DNA of 64,000 nt from SG-bin7 sp964498095. GTDB taxonomy: Bacteria > Bdellovibrionota > Bdellovibrionia > Bdellovibrionales > SG-bin7. The translations under genes and the position numbers were made by a program. Below the pieces are notes generated by a model, which ran no database searches, was not told the origin of the DNA, and saw only the letters and a list, made by a program, of their open reading frames with translations. Shown piece by piece: positions 17,322 through 25,940 of the stretch. Each line of letters begins with the position of its first letter. The first letter of the stretch is position 1. The DNA lies in contig CAZCFY010000005.1 of the NCBI GenBank assembly GCA_964498095.1, positions 62,001 through 126,000 of the forward strand, read 5' to 3'.

Positions 17322-19535
17322 GTGGCAGAAGTCAAAGATCCCGTCTGTGGGATGACCGTTAAGACCGAAACCGCAAAATGGTCGACGGTGTATAAAGGCC
17401 TAACTTATTATTTCTGTAATCCTAAATGCCACGACAAATTTATAAACCATCCGGAAAATTATTTATCTCCTCCACCTAAGCCCGCGGCCGCCCAAGACGC
17501 TATTTTCACCTGTCCCATGCATCCGGAAATTGTGCAAAAAGGCCCTGGCTCCTGCCCTATTTGTGGAATGGCATTAGAGCCAAAAGGTGTCGGCGAAGAA
17601 GACCTCACGGAACTTAAAGACTTTACCCGGCGGTTTTGGGTGTCGGTGTTTTTTTCGGTACCGCTCATGTTCTTAGGCATGGGTCAAAATTATTTTTTAC
17701 AAATGGCCCTGGCCACTCCTGTTGTAATTTGGTGTGGGTGGCCACTACTAATTAAAGCCCGGGATTCTTTTACATCGCGTAATCTCAACATGTTTTCTCT
17801 TATTGGCATTGGCACGCTGGCCGCCTATTTTTTTAGTATATTTGTCACTTTTTTTGCGGCTTCGCTACCGGAAAATATTCGCCATGTTTATTTTGAAGCG
17901 GCGGCAACAATAATTAGTTTGGTGCTGCTGGGACAAATGTTAGAACAAAAAGCCCGCCACCGCACCCGTGGGGCTTTGCGTGACTTGCTAAATTTGGCAC
18001 CCCCCGTAGCTTTTCTGATTATTGATGGCCACGAAAAAGAGGTTGCTGTCGAACAAATCAAAATTGGCGATAAAATTCGTGTAAAACCCGGCGGTAAAAT
18101 TCCGGTCGACGGCAAAATTTTAGACGGTACTTCTTTTGTCGATCAGTCGATGATCACTGGGGAGCCCATTCCGGTTGAAGTAACCAATGGCTCAAAAGTG
18201 AGTGCGGGTACAATTAACACGAGCGGCAGTTTTGTAATGATTGCCGAAAAGGTGGGACACGAAACCTTACTCGCTCAGATCGTGCAAATGGTGGCCGAAG
18301 CTCAACATAGTCGAGCACCCGTGCAAAATACCGTCGACAAAGTCTCGGCCTATTTTATACCTGCCGTGGTCATCATGGCCTTTTTAACTTTTATTGTTTG
18401 GATTTCGATTGGGCCTGACCCGCGATTTGCGCATGCTTTCGTAAATGCCATCAGCGTACTCATCATTGCCTGCCCCTGTGCTCTTGGTTTAGCAACCCCG
18501 ATGTCTATCATGGTAGCCATGGGAAAAGGGGCAACCCATGGCGTATTAGTCAAAGATGCTTCCTCACTAGAGCGCATCGGCAAAATGACGGTTCTTGCAT
18601 TGGACAAAACCGGGACTCTGACCGAAGGAAAACCCAAACTTGTCTCCATTACGGCCACCGGCGACACGAGTGTAGAACTTATTTTGGCGCTGGCCGCCGG
18701 CGCCGAATCGCAAAGTGAACATCCTATCGCTAAAGCGATTGTCAATGGCGCCAAGGAAAAAAACATTTCTTTTTCTTCGCCGACGCAGTTTCGCTCAACA
18801 ACGGGGCTCGGTATTACGGCTACAGTAAATGGCCAAGAGATAAGAATCGGCAATGAAGAGTTTGTCGGGCTTCTACCAGCGGAATTTAAAATAAAAACCG
18901 ACGCCCTCCGCCGGCTTGGGCAAACGGTAATTTTTGTTTCGAGTAATAAAAAGATCCTTGGGGCTTTGGGAATTCAAGATCCGATTAAAAAAGAATCGCT
19001 TGAGCTCATTCGATTTTTTCATAGCCGTAAAATTAAAGTTATAATGATAACTGGTGACCACCGCGACACCGCACATGCGGTCGCACAACAATTAGGGCTC
19101 CGGTACTTCGAAGCTAATGTTTTGCCTGACCGAAAACTAGAAATAGTCAGGGATTTGCAAAAGCAAGGTGAAGTTGTCGCCATGGCTGGAGACGGCATTA
19201 ACGATGCCCCCGCCCTCACTCAAGCTGATATTGGCATTGCGATGGGAACGGGAACTGATATCGCCATAAAAACGGCGTCAGTGACACTTATTAAAGGTGA
19301 TTTAATGGGAATTCGCCGCGCCTATATCCTCGGCAGACGAACTTTAAGAAACATTTTGCAAAATTTAGTTTTCGCTTTCGGCTACAATATTCTTGGGGTC
19401 CCAATTGCTGCGGGCATTCTCTACCCATTTGGTCAAATTCTATTGAGTCCAATGCTGGCCAGTGCCGCTATGAGTTTTAGCTCCGTATCCGTGGTAGCTA
19501 ATTCACTCAGATTACGTCGCCTTAACTTGAATTGA
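17322..19535 (+). CDS. copA: Copper-exporting P1B-type ATPase with N-terminal YHS and HMBD domains
   Basis: 737 residues. A YHS domain (C9, C32, C36) and a heavy-metal-binding segment (C64-P-M-H, C78-P-I-C81-G-M83) replace the usual HMA domain. The ATPase core has CPC in ACPCALGLATP, the phosphorylation site DKTGTLTEG, SEHPIAKAI and GDGINDAPALTQAD. The late membrane helices carry YN (GYNILG) and MSFSSVSV, which fit Cu+ (PIB-1) specificity. The start is GTG with AGGAGG eight bases upstream. It is divergent from the bufferin operon, with a 110-base shared promoter region. The 3' end overlaps the convergent symporter gene by 24 bases. Confidence 0.92.
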   Translation: MAEVKDPVCGMTVKTETAKWSTVYKGLTYYFCNPKCHDKFINHPENYLSPPPKPAAAQDAIFTCPMHPEIVQKGPGSCPICGMALEPKGVGEEDLTELKDFTRRFWVSVFFSVPLMFLGMGQNYFLQMALATPVVIWCGWPLLIKARDSFTSRNLNMFSLIGIGTLAAYFFSIFVTFFAASLPENIRHVYFEAAATIISLVLLGQMLEQKARHRTRGALRDLLNLAPPVAFLIIDGHEKEVAVEQIKIGDKIRVKPGGKIPVDGKILDGTSFVDQSMITGEPIPVEVTNGSKVSAGTINTSGSFVMIAEKVGHETLLAQIVQMVAEAQHSRAPVQNTVDKVSAYFIPAVVIMAFLTFIVWISIGPDPRFAHAFVNAISVLIIACPCALGLATPMSIMVAMGKGATHGVLVKDASSLERIGKMTVLALDKTGTLTEGKPKLVSITATGDTSVELILALAAGAESQSEHPIAKAIVNGAKEKNISFSSPTQFRSTTGLGITATVNGQEIRIGNEEFVGLLPAEFKIKTDALRRLGQTVIFVSSNKKILGALGIQDPIKKESLELIRFFHSRKIKVIMITGDHRDTAHAVAQQLGLRYFEANVLPDRKLEIVRDLQKQGEVVAMAGDGINDAPALTQADIGIAMGTGTDIAIKTASVTLIKGDLMGIRRAYILGRRTLRNILQNLVFAFGYNILGVPIAAGILYPFGQILLSPMLASAAMSFSSVSVVANSLRLRRLNLN

Positions 19536-20747
19536 ACCGTCACTATCGATAACCATGCTGACGACAATATCACTTAGCACATTCACGACCGAACGGGCCC
19601 GCGCGATAATCCAATCAACCGTTAACAAAATGGGAAGTATTTCTAACGGTAATCCCACCGTCGTTAGCACCAAAGAAAGTGAAACCAAACCCGCTTCTGG
19701 AACCCCTGTGATGCCTATTGCCGCCAACACCGAAAGTCCCGCAACTTGTATTTGTTGCAGAAGACTTAGCTCAATTCCAGCCGCCTGCGCCACTAGTAAA
19801 ACGGCCATGGCTTCGTAAAGTAAAATGCCATCGTTATTGAGGTTTGTCGCGACACAGGCCCCTAACCTTGCCGAGGCTTTAGATACCTTGAGCTCTTCTA
19901 ATGCCTTAAGTGTTAACGGCAGAGTGGCGAGGCTCGAGTTACTGCCTACCGCATTAGTCACCGGCTCTTTCACGATGCGCCAAAAATCCCGCAGTTGGCG
20001 TTTGAGATAGTATTTTATCCAAAGCTGATAGGTTAAAAAAACATGAACGAATAAACCGAGCAACCCAATGAGCACATAATACGCAAGTCCCTTTAATGGG
20101 CTTAGTCCGTACTCCCCTATGGTTTTGGCAATCACGCCAAAAACCGCGAGAGGAATAACTTTAATTATCCATTTTAAAATTTGCTCAAAGATTTTAAGCA
20201 TGGCCTCGGCAGAGTTTTGAAAAACCAAAATAGATTTGGCGGCGCCAAGATCTTTTTCTTTCACTGACTTCGCGGCGACTCCCAGCAAAAGCGCAATCAA
20301 AACGACAGCGATAACGGCATTTGACTGAAAAGGGTCGACAAAATTATTTGGAATAACATGATTTAGGGCATCATAAATTCCCTTGCCGGCAAAGTCTTTA
20401 AACTTAAGTTTGGCCTCCGCTGTTGCCTGAAATTGTTCTAGCTTTAAATGCTCACCGGGACGAAATAAATTAGAAAATAAAAGCCCGATTGTCGCCGCAC
20501 AAGCGGTATTAATTGCAATCACAACAATTAGACGACGGGCCTTATGCCAGCGTATTTCGCTGGTCAAAACCGAATCGAGGATGGCGAAAAATATAAGTGG
20601 AACCGCGATAGTTTTAATCGTTTGAATGAGTAAGGTCCCCAGAATTCCAAGCCATCTTGTTGACGGCCCCCAAATTAGCCCAACAATTGTTCCAAGAACT
20701 ATGGCGAAAATAATCTGAGCTGTGAGCGTACGAAGTAGAGGCGGCAT
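19512..20747 (-). CDS. Dicarboxylate/amino acid:cation symporter (DAACS family)
   Basis: 411 residues with about eight membrane helices. The sodium- or proton-coupled glutamate/aspartate or C4-dicarboxylate transporter family is recognised from VPLIFFAILDSV, the SSLATLPLTLKAL region containing the serine-rich re-entrant loop (NAVGSNSSLATLP), and ITGVPEAGLVSLSLVL with TVDWIIARARSVVNVLSD near the C-terminus. Whether it carries glutamate, aspartate or dicarboxylate cannot be told. The ATG overlaps the stop of the upstream lipoprotein gene (TAATG), so they are co-translated. Its end overlaps copA in the opposite direction. Confidence 0.88.
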   Translation of the reverse strand: MPPLLRTLTAQIIFAIVLGTIVGLIWGPSTRWLGILGTLLIQTIKTIAVPLIFFAILDSVLTSEIRWHKARRLIVVIAINTACAATIGLLFSNLFRPGEHLKLEQFQATAEAKLKFKDFAGKGIYDALNHVIPNNFVDPFQSNAVIAVVLIALLLGVAAKSVKEKDLGAAKSILVFQNSAEAMLKIFEQILKWIIKVIPLAVFGVIAKTIGEYGLSPLKGLAYYVLIGLLGLFVHVFLTYQLWIKYYLKRQLRDFWRIVKEPVTNAVGSNSSLATLPLTLKALEELKVSKASARLGACVATNLNNDGILLYEAMAVLLVAQAAGIELSLLQQIQVAGLSVLAAIGITGVPEAGLVSLSLVLTTVGLPLEILPILLTVDWIIARARSVVNVLSDIVVSMVIDSDGSIQVKAT

Positions 20748-21235
20748 TATTTAGAGGGTTCAACCTCGACGTCGGGATCCACGTCTTCGGGTTCAGGTGT
20801 TGCTTCCATTATTGGTAATGGCGGAAATTTTTCGTTAAATTTATCCACGGCCTCATCCAAATAATTTTGTGAATAGTAATTTGAGAGTAGCGCCAGTCCA
20901 ACAAGTCCAAGACTGATGCCTAAACGCCCGTCGCGCTCGGCAGAGGAAAGGTTATTATCCATGATGGCCGATATTCCAACGCCGGCCGCAGCGACTGATG
21001 AAGGTAAAACAAAATAGGACCAAAACCGACTCTTACTCGCCGGCACTTTTGTTTTTTCGATATTAACCAAATTATTTTGCAGCCCCGAAACTTTTATGGC
21101 CTCGCCTTTTTGCTGATACGTTTTAGACATAAAGTCGCCATAGACCATGATTCTTTCATCTTCATTTAAAGGAATGTTTTGTCCCGACACACAAGCTGAT
21201 AAGCTTAATAATCCTAAAAATAAAAATAATTTCAT
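20747..21235 (-). CDS. Small lipoprotein with membrane segment
   Basis: 162 residues from the ATG at 21235, which overlaps the stop of the preceding gene (ATGA) and has GGGGGTG upstream; a start 12 bases earlier is less likely. A lipobox LSAC gives Cys15. A hydrophobic hairpin (SSVAAAGVGISAIM and GLVGLALL) lies mid-protein and the C-terminus is strongly acidic (PEPEDVDPDVEVEP). No domain was recognised. It sits between another lipoprotein and the symporter, probably in one operon. Confidence 0.62.
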   Translation of the reverse strand: MKLFLFLGLLSLSACVSGQNIPLNEDERIMVYGDFMSKTYQQKGEAIKVSGLQNNLVNIEKTKVPASKSRFWSYFVLPSSVAAAGVGISAIMDNNLSSAERDGRLGISLGLVGLALLSNYYSQNYLDEAVDKFNEKFPPLPIMEATPEPEDVDPDVEVEPSK

Positions 21236-22146
21236 TGGCACCCCCACAATGGAACTGGCCCGCTATCAGAACCCGAAGTTACGATCGCCGCGCCACAAGA
21301 TGTTGAATAAAAATTTACGAGTGCACTACCCGTAAGAGAACCGCTTGTATAATTGACTGTCATAGAACCCGACGACGGATAACAACAAGTAGAATAATCA
21401 ATGACAACATTGGCTGGCACGTAGCTAGCCACAAACTCATTGACGCTATCAACAACTTCCAAAGTGCCTGAGGTAAATGTGATGGATGACGACGTGGGGT
21501 CAGTTAGCGCTAAATTTGTTGAAGACCGAATAGAAACATCATGAGGCACTGCACCCGATTGAGCCGTGTAAAATTTGTTGAAGCCTAAAACATTGACCTC
21601 ATAACCGCCCGCCGTTTTTGCGAGTTGGGTACCGCCGCCAATGGTGGTTCCGCGGTAATCAGTACGCGAACCAGTTCTGGTCGTATAGGTATCAACGGCG
21701 GTAACATAGCGAACATTCTCTATTTGCCGGGTAATGGTTTGGCCGGCCGCCGTAAAAGCGCAAGTCGAACTGGAAAAGTTTAACCTAATGGTGCCGGTAA
21801 AGGTGCGACTACTACCACTTACGGTGCAACCCGAATAAATGGCCTCTTTTAGTCCCGACGCACAGGTGTCGCTATAGGCCGTAGCTGTGCAGCTGGTTAC
21901 CGTAGCATACGCAAATCCAAAAATTTGATTAAAAACAGTTTCGACAAGAGTTGGTTTTAATTCGGGAGCATTTTGCGCGGTTAAAAAAGATGTTTGTAAG
22001 GTCGCAGCGATATTAGCCAGTAAAGTGCTCACACCGGCAGCGGCATCGCGGCCCGCAACTTCGTCTCCAGTTTGATCTATCGGGTCACCGCAGGCGGCCA
22101 CGAAAAGACAAAGGCATCCACGACAAAGTACGCTCCTAAAATTCAT
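21232..22146 (-). CDS. Lipoprotein of unknown function, Ser/Thr-rich
   Basis: About 304 residues from the ATG at 22146, which places a lipobox (FVAAC, Cys19) after a short signal; the longer in-frame start at 22203 adds a non-signal-like 19 residues and overlaps the upstream gene. The mature protein is Ser/Thr/Gly-rich with beta-strand alternation (GTIRLNFSSSTC, SITFTSGTLEVVDS) and several Cys. It could be a surface beta-sandwich; this is a guess from composition. The ribosome-binding site is weak (GGAAAA). Confidence 0.62.
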   Translation of the reverse strand: MNFRSVLCRGCLCLFVAACGDPIDQTGDEVAGRDAAAGVSTLLANIAATLQTSFLTAQNAPELKPTLVETVFNQIFGFAYATVTSCTATAYSDTCASGLKEAIYSGCTVSGSSRTFTGTIRLNFSSSTCAFTAAGQTITRQIENVRYVTAVDTYTTRTGSRTDYRGTTIGGGTQLAKTAGGYEVNVLGFNKFYTAQSGAVPHDVSIRSSTNLALTDPTSSSITFTSGTLEVVDSVNEFVASYVPANVVIDYSTCCYPSSGSMTVNYTSGSLTGSALVNFYSTSCGAAIVTSGSDSGPVPLWGCQ

Positions 22147-22178
22147 GTTTTTATTTTCCGAGAAGGGCTTGCAATTTG

Positions 22179-22856
22179 TCAAAATGAGTTCGAGCTGACG
22201 CACTCAATCAGATGGTGGCGGTTTGGAGCGATTTCCCAGTGAATTAGAGTCTTCTCACGCTGAGAAAAGACCGTGGAAATCCCATGGTCCTCAATCTCAA
22301 TGAGCGGATTTCCCGACAATTGTAAAAATTTTTTTATGATCTCTTCGCCAGATAAGTTTTCACTCAGATCCAAACGTTCACAAAGCCAATGATAGTTACC
22401 GGTAAAAGAAAATAAATCGTGGTAACTCGCATAGTTTATATTCGTTGGTAAATTTTTAATAAGCGCCCCGACGGGTTTTTTCATGGCGGTGATTTGACCT
22501 AGGATATTACAAAATAAGATATCCATGGGCCGGGAATGGCACAACTTAATGAGCTTTTTGCCGTTATCACCGATCAAGTTTTCCGAGATAGATTTAATGT
22601 TCAGGTCATTAAAACGGCGGCGAAACAAGATGCGGGCGAGAGGATCAATATCGTTGACCAAAACCTGTTTATAGCGCTGAAGGAAAGGCAAGGGTAAGCT
22701 ATAGCCCGCACTAGGACCTATTAACAAAATTTGATCATTGCGCTGCTCCCAATTAATCAGCCATTGGGCAATATTATCGAGGTAATTTTGCCACAAGGGA
22801 TCTTTAAATCTCCAAGCCCGCCAATGATATCCCACGCCTCCGGTAGAAAATTGCAT
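22179..22856 (-). CDS. SAM-binding methyltransferase-like protein
   Basis: 225 residues. A glycine motif LLIGPSAGYSLPLPFL followed by VLVNDIDPLARI resembles motif I and the acidic post-I loop of class I methyltransferases, and ILFCNILGQI could be motif IV. There is no recognised substrate domain. The ATG has no Shine-Dalgarno sequence; a -10 element TAAAAT ends six bases upstream, suggesting a leaderless start. It is divergent from cheY. The catalytic Asp-Pro-type residue is not obvious, so it could be a non-enzymatic relative. Confidence 0.6.
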   Translation of the reverse strand: MQFSTGGVGYHWRAWRFKDPLWQNYLDNIAQWLINWEQRNDQILLIGPSAGYSLPLPFLQRYKQVLVNDIDPLARILFRRRFNDLNIKSISENLIGDNGKKLIKLCHSRPMDILFCNILGQITAMKKPVGALIKNLPTNINYASYHDLFSFTGNYHWLCERLDLSENLSGEEIIKKFLQLSGNPLIEIEDHGISTVFSQREKTLIHWEIAPNRHHLIECVSSNSF

Positions 22857-22862
22857 AACTAG

Positions 22863-22868
22863 ATTTTA
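22863..22868 (-). promoter_or_regulatory. -10-like element before the methyltransferase-like gene
   Basis: TAAAAT on the minus strand ends six bases before the ATG; no good -35 was found 17 bases upstream and no ribosome-binding site is present. If real, the transcript would start at or within a base of the ATG. Confidence 0.35.
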
Positions 22869-22925
22869 CCGCGCCTCAAACCGAGAAACGACTACGACTT
22901 GCTTGGAACTCTACCTTGGTCTGGT

Positions 22926-22952
22926 TTAATTTGATATCTGACTAACCGATAA
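22926..22952 (+). promoter_or_regulatory. Possible sigma-28 (FliA) type promoter for cheY
   Basis: The -10 part reads ACCGATAA (seven of eight bases of GCCGATAA). Fifteen bases upstream lies TTAA, one base from the TAAA that is usual there. Chemotaxis genes are classical FliA targets. The element ends eight bases before the cheY ATG and no ribosome-binding site lies between, so the transcript would be almost leaderless. Confidence 0.4.
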
Positions 22953-22960
22953 TTTAATAT

Positions 22961-23392
22961 ATGAATCCCAACCTTAAGTTCCTCATCGTAGATGACCTAC
23001 AAAGCATGCGCTGGATTATCATTAAACGTCTGAAGGAAGTGGGCTTTACCCGCTTTGAAGAAGCTAATGACGGCGACGTCGCTTTACAAAAACTGCGTAA
23101 AGCCTGCGAGGAAAAACAAGGCTTTGAATTTGTTATTTCCGACTGGAATATGCCCAACATGAAAGGTATCGATTTGTTAAAGGAAGTTCGCAAGGACGCA
23201 AATCTTAAAGAACTCCCCTTCATGATGGTCACTGCCGAAGCCGAACAAGCGCAAATGAACGAAGCCATGGACGCCGGAGCCGACGCTTACGCGTTTAAGC
23301 CATTTACGCCGGAAGAATTAAAAGAAAAATTAATGACTGTTCTTGAGAAGAGAAAAAAGCCCAAGGGACCGCCGGCAGCTAACAGCTTCTAA
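22961..23392 (+). CDS. CheY-type single-domain response regulator
   Basis: 143 residues comprising one receiver domain: acidic pair D11/D12, phospho-acceptor D61 (ISDWNMPN), T91 (MMVTAE) and K113 (FKPFTP). The sequence between is close to CheY, including the MPNMKG loop, and the short tail is Lys/Pro-rich. CheY passes signal from CheA to the flagellar motor switch. It is not beside other che genes. The start lacks a Shine-Dalgarno sequence and may be leaderless. The 3' end overlaps the convergent ppsA stop by four bases. Confidence 0.85.
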   Translation: MNPNLKFLIVDDLQSMRWIIIKRLKEVGFTRFEEANDGDVALQKLRKACEEKQGFEFVISDWNMPNMKGIDLLKEVRKDANLKELPFMMVTAEAEQAQMNEAMDAGADAYAFKPFTPEELKEKLMTVLEKRKKPKGPPAANSF

Positions 23393-25797
23393 AGCTCTTT
23401 TTCAGCTTCCGCAATTACCAAACGGGTTTTAATCGCCACATCAGGATTTAAAGATATACTATCAATCCCTTCGTGCACCAAAAACTTAGCAAATTCGGGA
23501 TAATCACTTGGCGCCTGTCCGCAAATTCCCACCTTTACGCCGGACTTCTTGGCTTGCTTTATTACTGACTCAATCATCATTTTGACAGCGGGATTACGCT
23601 CATCAAAAATTGGCGCCACTATTTCAGAATCACGGTCTACGCCCAACACCATTTGCGTCAAATCGTTTGAACCGATCGAAAAGCCATCAAAAATTTTCGC
23701 AAATTCACTGGCGAGCAAAACATTCGATGGCAATTCGCACATTACGTAAATCTCTAGACCATCTTTACCCCGCTCTAAGCCGTGAGTAGCCATTTCGGCC
23801 AGAACCTTTTTACCCTCGTCGATCGTGCGGCAAAACGGGATCATAAGCTTCATGTTTTTAAGGCCCATTTCCTTGCGGACCTTAAGCATCGCGCGGCACT
23901 CAAGGGCAAACCCCTCTTTGTAACTGGAATGGTAATAACGGGAAGCTCCCCGGAATCCAAGCATTGGATTCTCTTCTTTAGGCTCAAAGTCTCGACCGCC
24001 GAGAAGATTCGCATATTCATTTGTTTTAAAATCACTCATGCGCACGATGACATCGTTGGGATAAAAGGCCGCGGCCATCATCGAAACACCTTGGGCTAAG
24101 CGATCGACGAAGTAATCCACCTTTGACTTGTAACCGAAAGCAAGTTTGGCAATCTCCTCCTTGGTTTTTTCGTCTTTGAGACTGTCGTAGTAAATACATG
24201 CCAGCGGATGCACTTTAATAAAGTTATTAATTATAAATTCCATGCGTGCGAGGCCCACACCATCATTGGGCAGTAAACTGTGGCGGAAACATTCATCAGG
24301 ATTGCCGACGTTTAACATTAACTTAGTGCGCAATTTTGGTAACGTGCCGAGTTCAACTTTCGTTTCCTTAAACTTTAATTCACCCTCGTAAACATAGCCA
24401 ACCTCACCCTGCGCACAGGAAATTGTGATAAATTGACCATCTTTTAATTTATCGGTGGCCTCTTGCGTTCCAACAACAGCAGGTATTCCCAACTCGCGGC
24501 TCACGATCGCCGCATGACACGTGCGACCGCCGCGATTTGTAATAATGGCCGCCGTACGCTTCATGCCCGGCTCCCAATCGGGATCCGTCTTATCGGTAAC
24601 TAATATTTCCCCGCTTTTTAACTGGCTAAGATCTGAAACATTATTAATGATGCGTACACGACCTTGCGCGATTTTTTCGCCGACACTGCGGCCCACAATC
24701 AAGACCTTACCGGGTTCTAGTAATTGATAGACACTTAAAGATTCCGATTTCTTTTCTTTTGAGTGCACGGTTTCGGGACGGGCCTGCAACAACATGAGTT
24801 CGCCACTAATGCCATCCTTTGCCCACTCCATATCCATGGCCATGCGGCGGCCATGTTTTTTACTAAAGTAGTCTTCAATCGTGCAGGCCCAACGCGCGAG
24901 CTGAAGAGCCTCTTCGTCGGAAATACAAAAACGCTTGCGGTCCTCCGGCGGAACAGGAACGTTCTTTACATGTTTTTCTCCGCCGATGTCGTAAATCATT
25001 TTTATTTCTTTATTGCCCAATTCTTTTTTTAGAACTGGCTTGAAACCTTCGAGCAAGGTCGGTTTAAACACATAATACTCATCGGGATTTACGGCACCCT
25101 GAACAATATTTTCGCCTAATCCATAAGAGGCATTAATAAGAACGGCATTTTGAAATCCCGTTTCTGTATCAATAGAAAACATAACGCCAGAAACGGCAAG
25201 GTCGGCGCGCACCATTTTTTGCACAGCCACCGATATATTCACCGAGAAATGATCTATGTTTCGGTGCGAACGATAAGAAATCGCGCGGTCGGTAAATAGC
25301 GAAGCAAAACATTTTCGAACACAATCCAGAAGTGCGCGCTCATCATGAACATTTAAATAAGTTTCTTGTTGGCCGGCAAAACTTGCATCGGGTAAATCCT
25401 CAGCCGTCGCCGAACTTCGAACGGCGACATCACAGCGGCCTAAGCGGTCATACGCTTGCCAAATCTGATCCCGTAAATCCTGCGGAAACCCACCGCGCAT
25501 AATGACGGTCCTGATGTCACGGGCCTTCATACGCAGATCTTCGAGATTGTCGACTTTTAAAGAATCTAGAATTTCTTTTAGCTTGTTCTCTAGGCTATTA
25601 TGGCGAAGGAAGTATCGGTAGGCGTCGGATGTCACCGCAAAACCATTGGGAATTTTTATTCCCTGGGATGTTAGAGCACGAAACATTTCACCCAGCGAAG
25701 CGTTCTTGCCGCCAACGAAAGGTATATCTTCTAAACGTATTTCTTCAAACCAGAGGATGTTTTTAGAGGAACTTGCAGGCGAGGGAGGAACAGTCAC
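23389..25797 (-). CDS. ppsA: Phosphoenolpyruvate synthase
   Basis: 802 residues from the GTG at 25797, chosen because AAGGAG lies seven bases upstream; the open frame continues to a TTG at 25863 but has no such site there. Domains in order: ATP-grasp nucleotide-binding domain (GGKNASLGEMF, about 30-360, with SSATAEDLPDASFAGQQETYL), swivelling phosphohistidine domain (TNRGGRTCHAAIVSRELG, catalytic His), and PEP/pyruvate domain (EFIINNF, FLRCS-equivalent SIGSNDLTQMVLGVDRDS near the C-terminus). It converts pyruvate, ATP and water to PEP, AMP and phosphate for gluconeogenesis. It is convergent with cheY. Confidence 0.92.
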   Translation of the reverse strand: MTVPPSPASSSKNILWFEEIRLEDIPFVGGKNASLGEMFRALTSQGIKIPNGFAVTSDAYRYFLRHNSLENKLKEILDSLKVDNLEDLRMKARDIRTVIMRGGFPQDLRDQIWQAYDRLGRCDVAVRSSATAEDLPDASFAGQQETYLNVHDERALLDCVRKCFASLFTDRAISYRSHRNIDHFSVNISVAVQKMVRADLAVSGVMFSIDTETGFQNAVLINASYGLGENIVQGAVNPDEYYVFKPTLLEGFKPVLKKELGNKEIKMIYDIGGEKHVKNVPVPPEDRKRFCISDEEALQLARWACTIEDYFSKKHGRRMAMDMEWAKDGISGELMLLQARPETVHSKEKKSESLSVYQLLEPGKVLIVGRSVGEKIAQGRVRIINNVSDLSQLKSGEILVTDKTDPDWEPGMKRTAAIITNRGGRTCHAAIVSRELGIPAVVGTQEATDKLKDGQFITISCAQGEVGYVYEGELKFKETKVELGTLPKLRTKLMLNVGNPDECFRHSLLPNDGVGLARMEFIINNFIKVHPLACIYYDSLKDEKTKEEIAKLAFGYKSKVDYFVDRLAQGVSMMAAAFYPNDVIVRMSDFKTNEYANLLGGRDFEPKEENPMLGFRGASRYYHSSYKEGFALECRAMLKVRKEMGLKNMKLMIPFCRTIDEGKKVLAEMATHGLERGKDGLEIYVMCELPSNVLLASEFAKIFDGFSIGSNDLTQMVLGVDRDSEIVAPIFDERNPAVKMMIESVIKQAKKSGVKVGICGQAPSDYPEFAKFLVHEGIDSISLNPDVAIKTRLVIAEAEKEL

Positions 25798-25904
25798 GGG
25801 TTTCTCCTTTAAAAAAGTTCGTGCCCCTAGTGTCATTGCCGGAACAACTGAGGTCAAACTCAAATTGTTATTGGCGCATTTTTTTATGTTGTCAAAAGAA
25901 GCAG

Positions 25905-25933
25905 TTGCAAATTTGACTGAGTCTTCCTAGATT
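25905..25933 (+). promoter_or_regulatory. Promoter TTGCAA-N17-TAGATT for the methyltransferase gene
   Basis: A -35 TTGCAA and -10 TAGATT separated by exactly 17 bases. The -10 ends seven bases before the ATG at 25941 and there is no Shine-Dalgarno sequence, so transcription should start at or next to the initiation codon. Confidence 0.45.
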
Positions 25934-25940
25934 CAATAGT

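Noticed and set aside
18350..18853. 167-codon minus-strand frame opposite copA
   Set aside because: Antisense shadow of a conserved ATPase core.
25798..25863. Longer ppsA start at TTG 25863
   Set aside because: No ribosome-binding site, whereas GTG 25797 has AAGGAG at ideal distance.
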